The notes beneath the pieces were generated by a model. It searched no databases. It was not told the origin of the DNA and saw only the letters and a program-made list of their open reading frames with translations. DNA of 64,000 nucleotides from Amylostereum areolatum (taxonomy: Eukaryota > Basidiomycota > Agaricomycetes > Russulales > Stereaceae), in contig SAXG01000012.1 in the NCBI GenBank assembly GCA_012932865.1, positions 930,001 to 994,000 of the forward strand, read 5' to 3'. Numbering within the stretch: the stretch's first letter is position 1; each line of letters starts with the position of its first letter. Shown here one piece after another: positions 1 to 12,655 of this stretch. The position numbers and the translations under genes are program-made.

Positions 1-2735
1 ATAGTGGCGGGTAAGCCGTTTGTCCAATCACCTAGATACACGAGGGCTCACGGTATGAAATGGCAAGACGGAAGGTACTGTAGACATGTCAAGGGACGGA
101 GGTAGTAGTAACCTCGCGTACTCCGCGAGATTGTCTGCAGGGAGAGGTGTGGAAGGTGTCTCTGATCTGTGAATGCGGCCGTAGCTTTGCTTGTACCATT
201 TATTTTGCAGCCTGCGGGTCACCCATTCTGCGAAGCGAACAACAAACCCTCCTTCGTTGACGTTTTTTTCCAACCTATCGAACGGGCTATAAAATCTTTG
301 AAAACATCTGGTCCATCGTGCAAGATCCTGTCCAGTAGGGCGAAAGCCCCGGGCCTTCTCGACCCATCCCAGCCAGTCCTCGATAGTCCCAATATATTGG
401 ACTAGATCGATGTTGAAAGTATAATTGGCCTTCATCTGCGCTTCAGTGATCCCCACAATTTCGTGCATCCAACCAAAATGGTCAGGACCGGATGGATCTG
501 TTGGGGCAATCGGCATGCCGTCGCCGTCAACACCTATCTCATTGCCAAAGCGCCCGCGACCATGCCAGCTGCAAAGTGCAGTCCGTGCATTTGCGAGGCC
601 ACAGATGGCTTCGTGAAGGTTCGGGTTGACACTTACGGCTCGCTCAAAGTACTCAATTGCTTCCCAAGGACGTCCCTGATATGTGAAGGGTGAGTATTTT
701 TTGTTACATGGGAACCTTTCACGCACTAGATCCCGAAGGGCATTTCCGAGATTGGCCAATGCAACGTCGAAATCAGGCTTGTACTGCACGGCTGATCGGT
801 AGAATCTGTAAGATCACGTTAACACAAGACTAGGACTAAACCACGCGCATACGAACGTACCCAACTGCCTCTTCGATTTGTCCCTGGTCTTTCAAGAGAG
901 AGCCCAAGTTTGTCAACAAGTGGGGGTGGGTGGGTTGCAACTGCAACCCGTGTTCGTAGTAGGCGCGTGCCAAAGTGAAGCCTGTCGCGGTCTGGTGCTC
1001 AGCTTGGATCCCACCTTGTAAAGCTGACAACGATATCCCGGACAATACGATGCCGATGTTGTTGAAGGTCGAGGGCGTGGGATAGAGAGACAATGCAAGG
1101 TAATACAAAAGGAGTACGAGAGACGTATCGGAGTGTAAGGACAGTCCTGAAGACGGCGATACGATCGTGGTACTTGGAGGGCACTCCTGCAGACGCTTGG
1201 CCAACGTGAGAAGGATTGTACTGGTCATGGCATTTGTTTGATCGCGAGTACGTTCTGAAGGAGGTGTGAAGACGTCAGGGTCGCCAGTACGGGAACAGAT
1301 AGACGGGAGGACTCCTGTTGACTTGAGGAATAATCTCTGCCTCAGGCGCATTACCTGCTCAGGAAGCAGTAGGACGAGTGGAAGCGTTTCGAAGCCTCCT
1401 GCCAGAGTAGCCTCGAGCAGGCGGTCTTCTGAAGCATGTACGGCGGCCAAAACGTCGAAACTAGGGTGTAGGACATCTTGCGTAGAGTACTGACGTTGTG
1501 GTGGGGATAACGCATCTAAGATCGATTGCGAGATTGTGACGCTGTGGTCATGAAAGACGAACAAACTGATGAAAAAAATTGTCATGATAATATCCTTGAA
1601 TGTGTAGCAATCGCTAGCGGGGTAAGGCCAGGGGGGACGAATGACCAGCTCCATCGCAGTGAGCAGGTCAGCAACGTGAATCGTTATATCCTTCTCTCCT
1701 AGGAGGTGGAGAAGAGTTGCCGACGCAAAATATACCTTCTGGAGGCGATGGAGGTGGTCAGCGGAGATATCAACCTTAAAGCCACCATCCGGGAAGACAA
1801 TGGGTGAAAGCAAGGCGCGGCACATATCCTGCGCCTGTCTGTAGATTCCTGCGTCCGATACGGACCTTGAAGCCGTGCTAAGTGCGGAACCGAGAACATT
1901 GTCCTGAAGAAGAGTGATAACGGAACATCAAGACACGGAGGTTGATTTTCGCACCATTACATCCCAGTAAGATGGCTGCTGTTGCAGGGCTGTCCACCAC
2001 CACTGATACGCTTCAGAGGTGCGTCCCAATGCTTGTAGCGTCCGACCTATGTTACACATAGCCTCCACCTGAAAGGGAAAAATGGGCTTTGTGTACAGAG
2101 GAGCCATAGGATCATGCTAGCGACTTACGCATTTAGGATCAATGACCAGAATTTCATGATCGATGTTCATGGACATGGCGTAATCACCGATGGCAAAGTA
2201 GACACATCCCAGCAGCAGGAGAGTAGGCAGATGGCGCTTGTGGTTGGACCTCAGCATAAGAAGTAGAGGAAGGAGTGCGCTGTGGCGGCCGAGATCTCTT
2301 GTCGACGGAGGTGGAGGTACGAAGGAAAGAGGCACATGGGATAGACCAACTGGCATGGGAGGAGGAGGGACTTCGTAGAGACTGTATGCGTGTTTTAGAA
2401 TGGCATCGCGGGTAGATTCGTCCGTGCTATGGTCGGACGCTCCTGCGTGTGAAGACCGACTCTCATTTTGCGGTTGGTCGATTGTCTGAGGCTGCCTCTC
2501 GCTCTCTATGCAAAAAGATGTGTGAGACAACAGGATAACGAGGAACCGGGACACCGTACCGAAAGTGTACGGATATAGAAGGGCGTCGTCTACGCCGGGA
2601 TGAGAGGGGGCAAGAACGGACTGGGAGGTGTACGAGTCATGATTAAACGAAGTCGCTGGGTGAGAAAGATAAGCGCGAGCGGGACAGAGAGGTGGAGGAG
2701 GTGGACGGACACATGGGTGAGGAATTGTTAGGCAT
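1..2735 (-). CDS. O-GlcNAc-transferase-like protein, TPR + GT41 (5' part)
   Basis: This is the N-terminal part of a glycosyltransferase family 41 protein related to SPY/OGT, which would transfer a sugar from a nucleotide-sugar donor to Ser/Thr of nucleocytoplasmic proteins. TPR units are visible: LGCVYFAIGDYAM near 2.2 kb, AMCNIGRTLQALGR near 2.04 kb, LLTNLGSLLKDQG near 0.9 kb and LANLGNALRDL near 0.75 kb. They are followed by the family segment GPDHFGWMHE near 0.47 kb that leads into the catalytic region. The rest of the catalytic domain lies beyond the left edge. An intron at 2506-2559 fits GT-AG. The start is uncertain. The ATG at 2735 opens a Ser/Pro-rich frame, but joining it to the main frame needs a 28-nt intron (around 2643) or an indel. 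Other open-frame starts upstream are not ATG. REV3 ends only 155 bp upstream on the same strand. Confidence 0.8.
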
Positions 2736-2889
2736 GGCGCGCAAAAGAAGGAAGAACACGGGGTGGGTGCCAGGAAGAGAAAAAATGGCGAGGTGAGCGC
2801 TGAGGAACTGAGGGCCTTGCCGGTACAGCAAGTCGAGCGGAGTCGTGCGTCATAAGTGACTCGCAAATCTCGAAATAGCCTTCATTCAT

Positions 2890-5800
2890 TTACCACGCCA
2901 AGTCTTCCACATCCGTAGTAGGTCCATCTGATTCCGCCGTCGACCACGCCACGCCATCTTCCGGGTCCCACTCGTCCTCGTCCTCGTCCTCGTCCTCTTC
3001 GCTGTCTTCTACCAATTCCTCCAGGCCTTCAACTAGGTCCTCCAGCACTCCGATTTCTTCGGAATACTTCACTTCCGCCTTCTTCCTGCGAAACAGCCAC
3101 GTACAGTCCAGAGACGAACATCGGTTGGGTTCTGCGAACGTAGAACGGGTACATGACGTGCACACCGAATACGTCTTCTTCAGTCGTTCCTCCAGGATCC
3201 GTTTCCGATGTAGTAACCCCGTGATGGCACCCTGTGGCGTCATCCGACATAGCTCGACAATTCCTATGATTTAGTTCCATTCAGTACCAGCCTCGAACGA
3301 CCCAGGGGAGGGTCTTACGTACCCTCAGACGTAGGAGCCGCACACGTATAGCACCGGAAACTACCGAAGTGTGCGTCGATCTTTGGTCGGGTTTCGTCCT
3401 GCTCCTGCTCCTGCTCTTCCTCCTGTTCCTCTTTCTGATCCTTCTCCGGCGTCATCACCGCCCCGCCGACATTTTCATCTGCAAGGACTTTTGGCATCTC
3501 GTCATACCATTTGCGAACGTCCGATCCAACCAGATTGAAAACGCGAGCGAGAGGGGGGATAAGCACCCGCGAAATATAATAGTGTCCATCAAGACGGATA
3601 TCGTAACTGTGATTCAATGCCGTTCATCACAAGTCCTCGCCACACACTGGGGAGAGACTGCTCACCGAGGATCCAACATTTCTTCAGGTGCCACTGCACG
3701 ATCCACTAGTCTCATTCCAGGTTCACCACGACTGATCACATAAGGGATTCGGTCCCCATATTGTGGTTCGTTGTTGGGGTCCAGTATTATTCTTCTCGCC
3801 GCAACAGTGACTCCCGGGGGAGGCGGCACCTTGTCGCTGTGAGATCGACGTTAAGATAGCATGCTTGACTCCTTTCACAAATGACACCGACCAGTATGAT
3901 CCGAGTTTGACTTCACGAGCAAAGATAAAGTCCTGGATGGCCACTTTGCCCTCCAGAATTTTCGACCACGATCGGCAACAATATTCTTTGATTTCGCTCA
4001 AATCTTGGGATCTAAAGAGCATCCTGAAATATAAAGCGTGAACCGGCAGACGAACCACGGGGATAGATGGACCCACTTGAGAGTCGTCTCGACCATCTTC
4101 TGCTGTGCGGGTACACCGTCTCGTCGAACTGTTTCAATTCCCTTCGCGTCAAAGACGGGGTTGACGTCATCAGGATTTTCGTAACTGAAGCCAACGTAGC
4201 GTTTCTTGGCCATCAACACACACGGAAGGTACACCTGACAGACTGAGTGAGAAGACCAGACAACTGGCAACTGGCCGGCATACCTTCTCAAATTTGAGCT
4301 TGACTGGAGGTGGATTCAGCTTGGTTACAGTATCAGCAATGTCGTGTCCAATCTTGAAGGCCTGATCTTTCGACTTTCCGGGGAGGTAAATGAAAAGGGA
4401 ATCGGTATCTCCATACACAACTTTGGCGCCCCACTTATCGGTGGACTCGATTAGCTTCACGGCCTGTATCATGTTCATGTGAGCACACACGTCAGGATAT
4501 GGGCAGAACACACCTTCTCCAAGGTCTCTCGACCGGTCTGAACGATACTATCCGCAATTTCGACGATCGGCATCCGTCCGGAATACGTGGCGCTAGTGTA
4601 GCCGTATGTGACGTTGGCAATAAACTTCAAGCCCAGCTGGCGAGCGTTCAAAATTCTTTTCATGGCCTGGAGATGATTAGCAGCGTGAAATGTCACGGAC
4701 CGCAGGCTCCCAACCTTATTGTCCTTGACATTCTTCATGGCTTGCTTGACCATGACCCTGGTCTCAAGCAATTCGGTGAGCATACGGCCCAGGAGGCTCT
4801 TCCGCACTTCTTTCTTGACATACATGATTCCATTTGGCGCCACTGCAGCTTTCCATGAGACTCTGAGAGGCCAGTTATTGGATGACGCACCGGTTATATA
4901 GTCTTGCAGCGCGTTAATCATGCCCTTCGGCTGCGTCACCTCCGTCACTCCCAATTTGTACTGTCCTTTGAAAGGTGTGATACGGCCCAGACATGTGGAA
5001 TAGCAATAGTTGTATGCAATCATGACCGAAGGGTAAAGCGATTGGAAGTCAAGCACCACGAGCGGGCTGTTGTAGAATGCCGATAGAGGTTCCATAATAA
5101 GAGGCATACATTCTGCGGCATTTTGCTTTCCGACCTGTCAGAAGCAAATCAATTACCCGGACAGATGGCTATACACTCCATACCCACATCTTGTCGGCTC
5201 GGCGATAATAACACAAAGCTTTCCGGCTTTGCTATCCGGAACATGAAAGACTCGACCTTGAACTGAGACCCTCGACTTATTACGGAGAAGAAATCCACTC
5301 CAAATACCCTTGCGAACTCCCTGGAACGTCTGTCAGTTATTTTATCCGATATCTGGGAAGGAAATGTGTGTACGCGGTCTTCGTTATGGTTTCTGAGGCA
5401 TCAAGCATCTCCAATACCATAGTAGTACGATCCGAATAGTATCGTATCATTTGACAGGTATCCACGGGATTGGGACTATTGAACCATCTTGTAAGAGTGG
5501 CCGCCGTATACTTTGGCACGCTGTTGGAAACTGAGCGTCAGTTTGGGTCCGGGTAGAATAGGAAGCAACCCACCGACGCTGAAGCAAATGGAATACAGGA
5601 ATTCTCGAATGTGTACATTCCCAAGCTCATTTCAGAACGCATGATCCTCCATACGTTGAGGACATGTCTCCCGGTGGAGCGAAACGTAGAGGTTTTCCGT
5701 AGTCCCCATTGATCGTCTCCATTCGATGAACGACGGTCTGGAGCCCTCGATATCTGTTCGCCAATATCAAATCCTGACGTTTACAATTAGTGCTCGACGC

Positions 5801-8800
5801 AAATATACGCGCAAATGACGCTACCGAATTGACGCCCTCGTGCGGACATGTAGCCCCAAGAAGATGTCTGAATCTCCCAACCGACAACGACGTCCGGGTC
5901 AAATTCAAGGGTCAAGTCCACTATTGTGTTAAGTAATTCAAGCTCGCTGGAGACAACCTGGAAAGTATAACTCCTGAGGCGACGTTGATCGAATTGCGGG
6001 TGCTGCACGACAACGATGCCTGTCTGATATGCTGTTGGGGGGGTGCCAGAGTCGAGTTGGAAGGAGTAGAAAACCGCTACGATCTCGTCTATGTCTGGGT
6101 CGGGAACCAGATCGTCTCGAGAAGGCGCTACAAAAATAGATTGGCGTGCTGGTTCACGAGTACAGAGGTGTAGCTTACCAAATACCTCGATAGACAGTAT
6201 AGACATGTTTTGTCGTCCTCGAGCGTCAGGGCCAGCTTCTTCGTTAGGGCTTTGTTTGAGACCAAAGGCATGTTGTGTTGTGCCATCAATCTAGAAATCT
6301 CCATGAGCAATGGTTTGAGAGCAGCGAGTGTCCTGTAAACACCTGTGTGCGAGATTCAAGCTTCCTCTTGACGACGAAGTTCTCCTTCTCCTTCGTCAAC
6401 CACCTACGTGACTCATGCACACTTGGCGGAGAGCCAGCGTACTCCCAGCCACCAACTCCTGTGCAATCGAATCTATCCAAGAAGATATTCCGGTCGTCGT
6501 CCGCCGTGGCCGCCACACCTCGTGAGATATCGTCATCTTGCCAATCTTTTAAGACAGCTAGGCCGTTGCCACCCTTGAGGTGATAGAGAAGGCCTGCAAA
6601 TTCCCAGGGGCGGTCATCGGCATCCACTTCCTTCGAGAAATAGGGATCGGTGTATATCTTCTCTGCGATGCCGTGGCTATGCAATGTGGAAAGCAGATCG
6701 ACGGTGGTCGGGGGCGCGACAGTGTAGGTGTAAGCATTGTTCATGTCCCTTCTGGCTAGGTCAAGAATCAGGCGCGGGTGCTGCGTCCCAAGAGTAGACT
6801 TGCGCGCTGTGTTAGGCATAGTTTTGGATGTCGCGGAAGGAAGCTGGACTACGGTTGTCGGTTTATCAGCCAGCTTAATTCGCTTGACAGGCCTGATACC
6901 GTAGTCATTATACTGTATCGCGACAGATCCTTCTTGTGTTGAAAGTTCGTCGGTAACGTTTCCAGGTATATCATCTTGAGATCCTTGGATACGGATGAGT
7001 CGAACCTCGGGAGGTGGTGGCGTGTCATTACTGGGAGGTGATCAGCAGACATACTCAGAGGCTAATGTGGGACTAACGATAGAGTCTTGGCAGCATGCAG
7101 CTCGCGTAAAAAAGAGCGATGGTCCTCCCGAATTGATGCTCTTTCCGGTTCAGTCCAGTACTGAGGTGGACGGTGGCGTGGTCTAGGGATACATGAGCTA
7201 CGAACTCGTTGATTACCTCAGGTACAGACCTAGGAGATTTAAAGGACTGTGACCGCTGGTGGATAGTTTTGTCGAGGAGTGTCAGGGACCTATGTACAAT
7301 CAGTCAGAAATCCGGGGGGACGTTCGATGGTCATACCGTACTGGTGTATGGTAGTCGTTCGTGGCTATTGCGGGTTCAAGATGTTTGGGACTATTTTTGA
7401 AATCTCATGGAGGGTACAAACGGTCATAACAAGGATATTGTTTACCTCGCCAACTCAGGAAAAGTCTCTTGGAAAGGGTTGGATCTTTTGCGAGGAGTAA
7501 TAAAGTCTCCCTGTCGCGGTGTGCGCTCCCCATCGTCGGATGTACTACTCGATGATTAGGACGACGCGAATTAGGGTACGACAGAGAAGGGACGTACTTC
7601 TCCAGCTCTTCTATCGTCTCTACTTGTTCGTCCTCCGGTAGCTCTTCTTCTTCTTCTTCTTCTTCTTCATGGAGCGCGAGGTCTTCGTTCTCTTCAGAAT
7701 CTTCGTCGTCTTCTTCCCTCGCCTCCCATTCAAGCTCTTCGTCGTCAACCAGCGCAGCCAGGGCTTGATCAAGAAGGACACTTTCGTCGACTTCGGGGTT
7801 CACGTCAGAGCCTTCTTCTATCGAAGGTTCAGCGTGTTGTGTTGCGCCAACGACATTCCCGTAGGGATTATCCTCCCCTGATTCATGTTCCATTGACGGC
7901 TCTGATGGTAGTGACCTTTTTGGCTTCCACTTCTTGTGCGCCTCCACCCATAGTGCTTCGACACTCTCAAAGGTGGTCATGACCCACCGTTCCCACGCCA
8001 TTTCGTTGGACACAAAGCTCTGAAAGTCCTCAGCCTCGATGCGTTCCCGGATAGCATCCCACCACCGGGCTTCTGCGATCCAATCGCCTCCGTGCCCCCG
8101 GGATGATTCGCTGGGGTCATGTGGGATCGATGGGGACGGTGAGAGTCCAGCATCCTCACGCCGACGTCGTTCATCCTCCCATAGCTCCCGGACGCCGAGA
8201 ACAAATGGCCCTTGAGGTACAGATTCCGCGGGAACGGTCAATGTATGGTGGAGATGGCGTGCGATGACACGGGAACGATTCAAGATATGCGGAGCGATTG
8301 CGTCCACTTCCAGTGAGGTACGACCTTGACGAAAGTATGAAGATGTGGGGAGGCTGAAACTCGGTCTGGAAGTGGGCTCCGAAGTTTCTTCGTCTTGACC
8401 GCGCTGCCAAACCTCTGCAAGTTCGACCCAGCCGCAGCCGTATAGACCAAAGTCGCAGAGAAACTGTAGGGTAAAGTTGATATGGCTTTCAAAAACATGA
8501 AATTTAGTGGCCATGACTGTTCCCGTCCGCATGATTGTCACAGCGCGGTTCACATATGTTGGGTCGACGATGTAGACTTTGAGGAATGGCGAATACGATG
8601 CATGAAACCCATAGAAAGGCACGCCCTTGACAAGGATTATTGCTCGAACAAACTGCGACTTTGTCGATTCGGGGTTACGCTTCAATGACAAAGCAATCGC
8701 GTAGTTTAGGGAGCGCGTTAGCCTGGCGATGTAACGCCTCACTGCACCTGTGTTAGCCCTCCTCCGTCGCGTCTGTGAAAAGAGTGGACGCACCATGAAG

Positions 8801-9007
8801 AGGCTCCATACTCCCAGAATATTCCACGAAGAAGTAAGGGTACACTTGATGGACATGGAGGCAGCATTTCCTCCCTATTGACGAGACACCGTAGATGCGG
8901 ATGACAGGGGCTTGGAGCATGGTTGTATTGTCCAGAGATCCCGACGGTGCCAATGTATGATCAATATGGGTTATCTGTACGCGTAGGACTGGATTTAGTT
9001 CCCCCAT
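2890..9007 (-). CDS. REV3: DNA polymerase zeta catalytic subunit
   Basis: This is the B-family translesion polymerase, which extends from mismatched or lesion-containing primers together with Rev7 and the Pol31/Pol32 subunits in the nucleus. The N-terminal Rev3/pol-delta-like domain starts with MGELNPVLRV at 9007. It is followed by a long acidic linker (Glu run near 7.65 kb), a degenerate exonuclease-like domain (SILSIEVF near 6.2 kb, FDPDVVVGWE near 5.9 kb), and polymerase motif A SLYPSVMIAYNY near 5.04 kb. Motif B NVTYGYT is near 4.6 kb and motif C YGDTDS near 4.41 kb. The C-terminus has the Cys clusters expected of Rev3: RCYTC near 3.34 kb, then CTSC and CSSLDC near 3.1-3.17 kb, where the second set binds a 4Fe-4S centre in the family. 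It ends in an acidic Asp/Glu tail. There are about a dozen short introns, and the protein is roughly 1,800 residues. The exon structure at 6.8-7.4 kb was not fully resolved. Confidence 0.93.
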
Positions 9008-9236
9008 GTTCGAGCATCGTAACCGGAGGAGAGAACCCGAGGAATGGCTGAAGGTAAGCTTATGAGGTATGAGCAAAAGAGTCGCGTCGTATCCATACTC
9101 GCCCAGTACTCTCTCACGCTCAAGTCGTTCCGAGGTCAAGCTGTCAAGACTCAATACAATACAGTACATGTTTACATTTGAATACTCGTACAGCGTTTTC
9201 GCATTTTTTGTCCGTACAATGAATGCTAACCACGAT

Positions 9237-10270
<1,034 letters not shown>

Positions 10271-10323
10271 GTTCGTTTGTGTGCGCAGAATGGGAGGATG
10301 GGTGAGAGAGTGATAGCGTTGAT

Positions 10324-11760
10324 ATCCTTTAATACAAAGAGAGACGCGGTGGAGCGCTGCGTCACGTCACGACACAAACCGCGAGACAAGTGAGCTTTCT
10401 GATTGGTTGTGGGACAACAGCCACGTCATCGTAACGCGACGCGTGACAAGTCGCGTTGACAAATGCACGTGGCTGCTTGCGTCATCCTAGGCTTGCGCGT
10501 CGGCCGGGTCGCCGCGTCGCTCTTCGTCTTGACCTCCACCACGTACTTGGCCACCGTCATACCTTCCCACTCTCTATGGCACCTCTACGCACCGCCGTTA
10601 GCGTCAAAGTAGCCTCCATGGCACAGCCCTACTTATACCTTTTACTTTGTATATCAGAAAACAAATTCAAATCAATTTTCCTCCAAAGCAATGTTTGTGC
10701 AGCAACATGGACGTGTTTTGTCGCTTCGGTCACGATGACCGCGTCGCTCCCACCCCCCCTGATTGGATTTATTTATATATCTAGAGATTTTTCGGGAAAT
10801 TTCCTCGGTGCTCGGATGAGGCGTGGTGGTCCCGAGCTCGAGTGATGTACGACACGACCCGACCCGACACGACACAGTACAGCACACCCTGTCATCTGCA
10901 TCCAGTGCATCTCGGTGCGTTCATCTGGATCATGTGCGCATTTTCTTTCTCTCTTGCGAGACGAACTGACATGTACTATTTGTGCAGAAGAATCTATGCG
11001 AGTTGGGGGTGACATTGGCTGGCCATTGGGACGGTGCACCGAGCAGGAACGCAGGTCCACTGATTCCGTCCAAGATGCAGCCCCCAGAAACAGTGCCCAT
11101 TCAACCTCCTCGCAAGCGAACGAGAACACGGCCGTCCAGGTATGACTGACCTTAACAAACTGATCAATGTCCTTGCTTACTATATTGTTGTCTACAGCTT
11201 TCCTCGGCTGACGCCATTGGCCACCGCCGGTCTTGAGTGCGAGCACAACGACATCCTCAGGATCCTGAAGGTCCGCAACAGCATTGTATTGTGTCGTCCA
11301 CGTCCGAATCAACGACAGGTGACACGATAATGCAAGAACCCAACCAACCAGCAAGCCTCGAACGGAGCTTTCATAGATGGTACGTGCATACAGTATCAAT
11401 CAATGTGATAGTAAAGGCTTTACTGATCCTTTTGTTATCCATATCACAGGTGATATGTCCTCATCGACATTGCATATTCGCAGGCCTACTCGGCCCTCGG
11501 CGACTTGCTTCCTACGCCCCCAAGGACTCCAGCTCTGAACCCTCAAGGAACAGAACAACCCACTCTGCTATCGAAATGGCAGATTGCCAAGAGAGCCCGA
11601 CACGAGCGAGAGCATTTGGGACCGTCACAAACCCCTCTACTGTAGGCGGCTGTAGTTTGGCAACTCGCAACCGGTGTCACATGACCGTGGGAGCGGGTAG
11701 AGGAGGGCAACCCGGCCTCGGGGACGGGGGACATCCACTTTAGGCAACGCAACCTCTTGT
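10324..11760. repeat. 1437-bp long direct repeat, copy 1
   Basis: This segment matches 52351-53787 base for base wherever I compared them, and all six open frames longer than 60 codons translate identically. The offset is a constant 42027 bp. The sequence begins A-TCCTTTAATACAAAG and ends AACCTCTTG-T. Both copies share the flanking A and T, and there is no target-site duplication, terminal inverted repeat or LTR. This fits a Helitron-like insertion between A and T, although the 3' end is CTTG rather than the usual CTRR, so a recent segmental duplication remains possible. No replicase or transposase is encoded. Both copies lie just upstream of a minus-strand gene (the epimerase here, SPP1 at copy 2) and in the same orientation to it. 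Confidence 0.95.
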
Positions 11761-11913
11761 GAGTGAGCTCTCCCAAAGGGCCAAAGCTGTCCTATGTAGC
11801 GTCGAGTGATCATCCTCACGCTTTGGCCCATTACACTGTACACGAATCTGTATATGAATACAAGGTTTTGTGCACACTGACCACCTTATTTGTCACTGAG
11901 TGCTGATTAGCTC
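11761..11913. other. Spacer between repeat copy 1 and MITE
   Basis: Short unique sequence with no credible open frame. Its last 8 bases (11906-11913, ATTAGCTC) are the left target-site duplication of the adjoining MITE. Confidence 0.6.
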
Positions 11914-12417
11914 AGGACCCCTGAAATTCCCTATAAATGATTCATCTCGGACCACCGAAAATTTGGGCCTTATGGGAACCTATGTATGGTACTCTCCACC
12001 GAAAATGGGCCCCGTAGGGCCGACATGTTGGAGCTAAGAACCACTGAAAAGGAACCCGCCCGTCCGAAGTCCCATCTTCACCACCGAAAATGGTAAGCAT
12101 CTGAACACGCCGAGGATCTGTCAGTTCCAATCACAAGTATTTTGCATATTTTGCTTCCCATGGGTCTATGGAAGCAAACTAGGCATGTTATAGCAAGCTT
12201 GTGCATAAAATGAGAGTTCTGCTCTGGAAACCTCGACGCCGAAGGCGTGGGAAATTAGACTATTTTTAGATATGTATAGTCTAAGAACCACTGAAAACGG
12301 CTGACTTGAAAAAATCTATCATGTAAATCACCGAAAATGGCCCAAATTCTGTCCCAGCGCACCACCGAAAACAGGTCACCCTGGGATGAATGCTCTATAG
12401 GGAATTTCAGGGGTCCT
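11914..12417. mobile_element. hAT-type MITE (non-autonomous DNA transposon), 504 bp
   Basis: Perfect 22-bp terminal inverted repeats lie at 11914-11935 (starting AGGACCCCTGAA) and 12396-12417. An imperfect extension inward (ATGATTCATC against GCATTCATCC) lengthens them. Both ends are flanked by the same 8-bp direct repeat ATTAGCTC (11906-11913 and 12418-12425), the target-site duplication length typical of the hAT superfamily. No transposase is encoded. Inside are seven same-strand copies of a motif close to CCACYGAAAA. The perfect ends and intact duplication suggest a fairly recent insertion. Confidence 0.93.
11951..12370 (+). repeat. Seven iterons (CCACYGAAAA) inside the MITE
   Basis: Copies of CCACCGAAAA or CCACTGAAAA (one is TCACCGAAAA) start near 11953, 11996, 12041, 12081, 12288, 12329 and 12363. 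All are on the + strand, often followed by GG. Spacing within the left group of four is 40-45 bp and within the right group of three 34-41 bp, about four helical turns. They are probably subterminal transposase-binding sites, by analogy with hAT elements. This is inferred from position and repetition only. Confidence 0.75.
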
Positions 12418-12610
12418 ATTAGCTCATGAGGCTGGCAGCGCTGCGGCGGTTTGTAGAAAACAAAATACAATATGAGCGAACCTCATGTCGATTTCGTACT
12501 TGGTGCCGCTGGTGACGTATTCTTGAGGGTTTTTGACCTTTTTTTTGCGAAAATTAAGCATGGGTAAGCGGAAAGCAACTCAGCCTCGGGGACAGGAGAC
12601 AACCCGCAAA

Positions 12611-12655
12611 TTAGGCAACCGCAACCGACCCCCGGGGACAGGGGACGTTGCCTAA
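12611..12655. repeat. Hairpin with TTAGGCAAC arms
   Basis: A 9-bp perfect inverted repeat (TTAGGCAAC at 12611-12619, GTTGCCTAA at 12647-12655) encloses a GC-rich loop containing CCCCCGGGGAC. Just upstream, at 12568-12626, is a block in the order GCCTCGGGGAC, GAC, TTAGGCAAC, GCAACC. The same order occurs at the right end of the 1437-bp repeat (11722-11756). This looks like the remains of the end of a related element. Confidence 0.6.

Noticed and set aside
10773..11399. 208-codon minus-strand frame in the 1.44-kb repeat (and its copy) as a gene
   Set aside because: No recognisable domain, it overlaps coding-like frames on the other strand, and no real start context is visible. It was not called.
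11951..12370. Regularly spaced repeats in the MITE as a CRISPR array
   Set aside because: The organism is a eukaryote, the repeat is only about 10 bp, the spacing varies, and the array lies inside a transposon with inverted ends.
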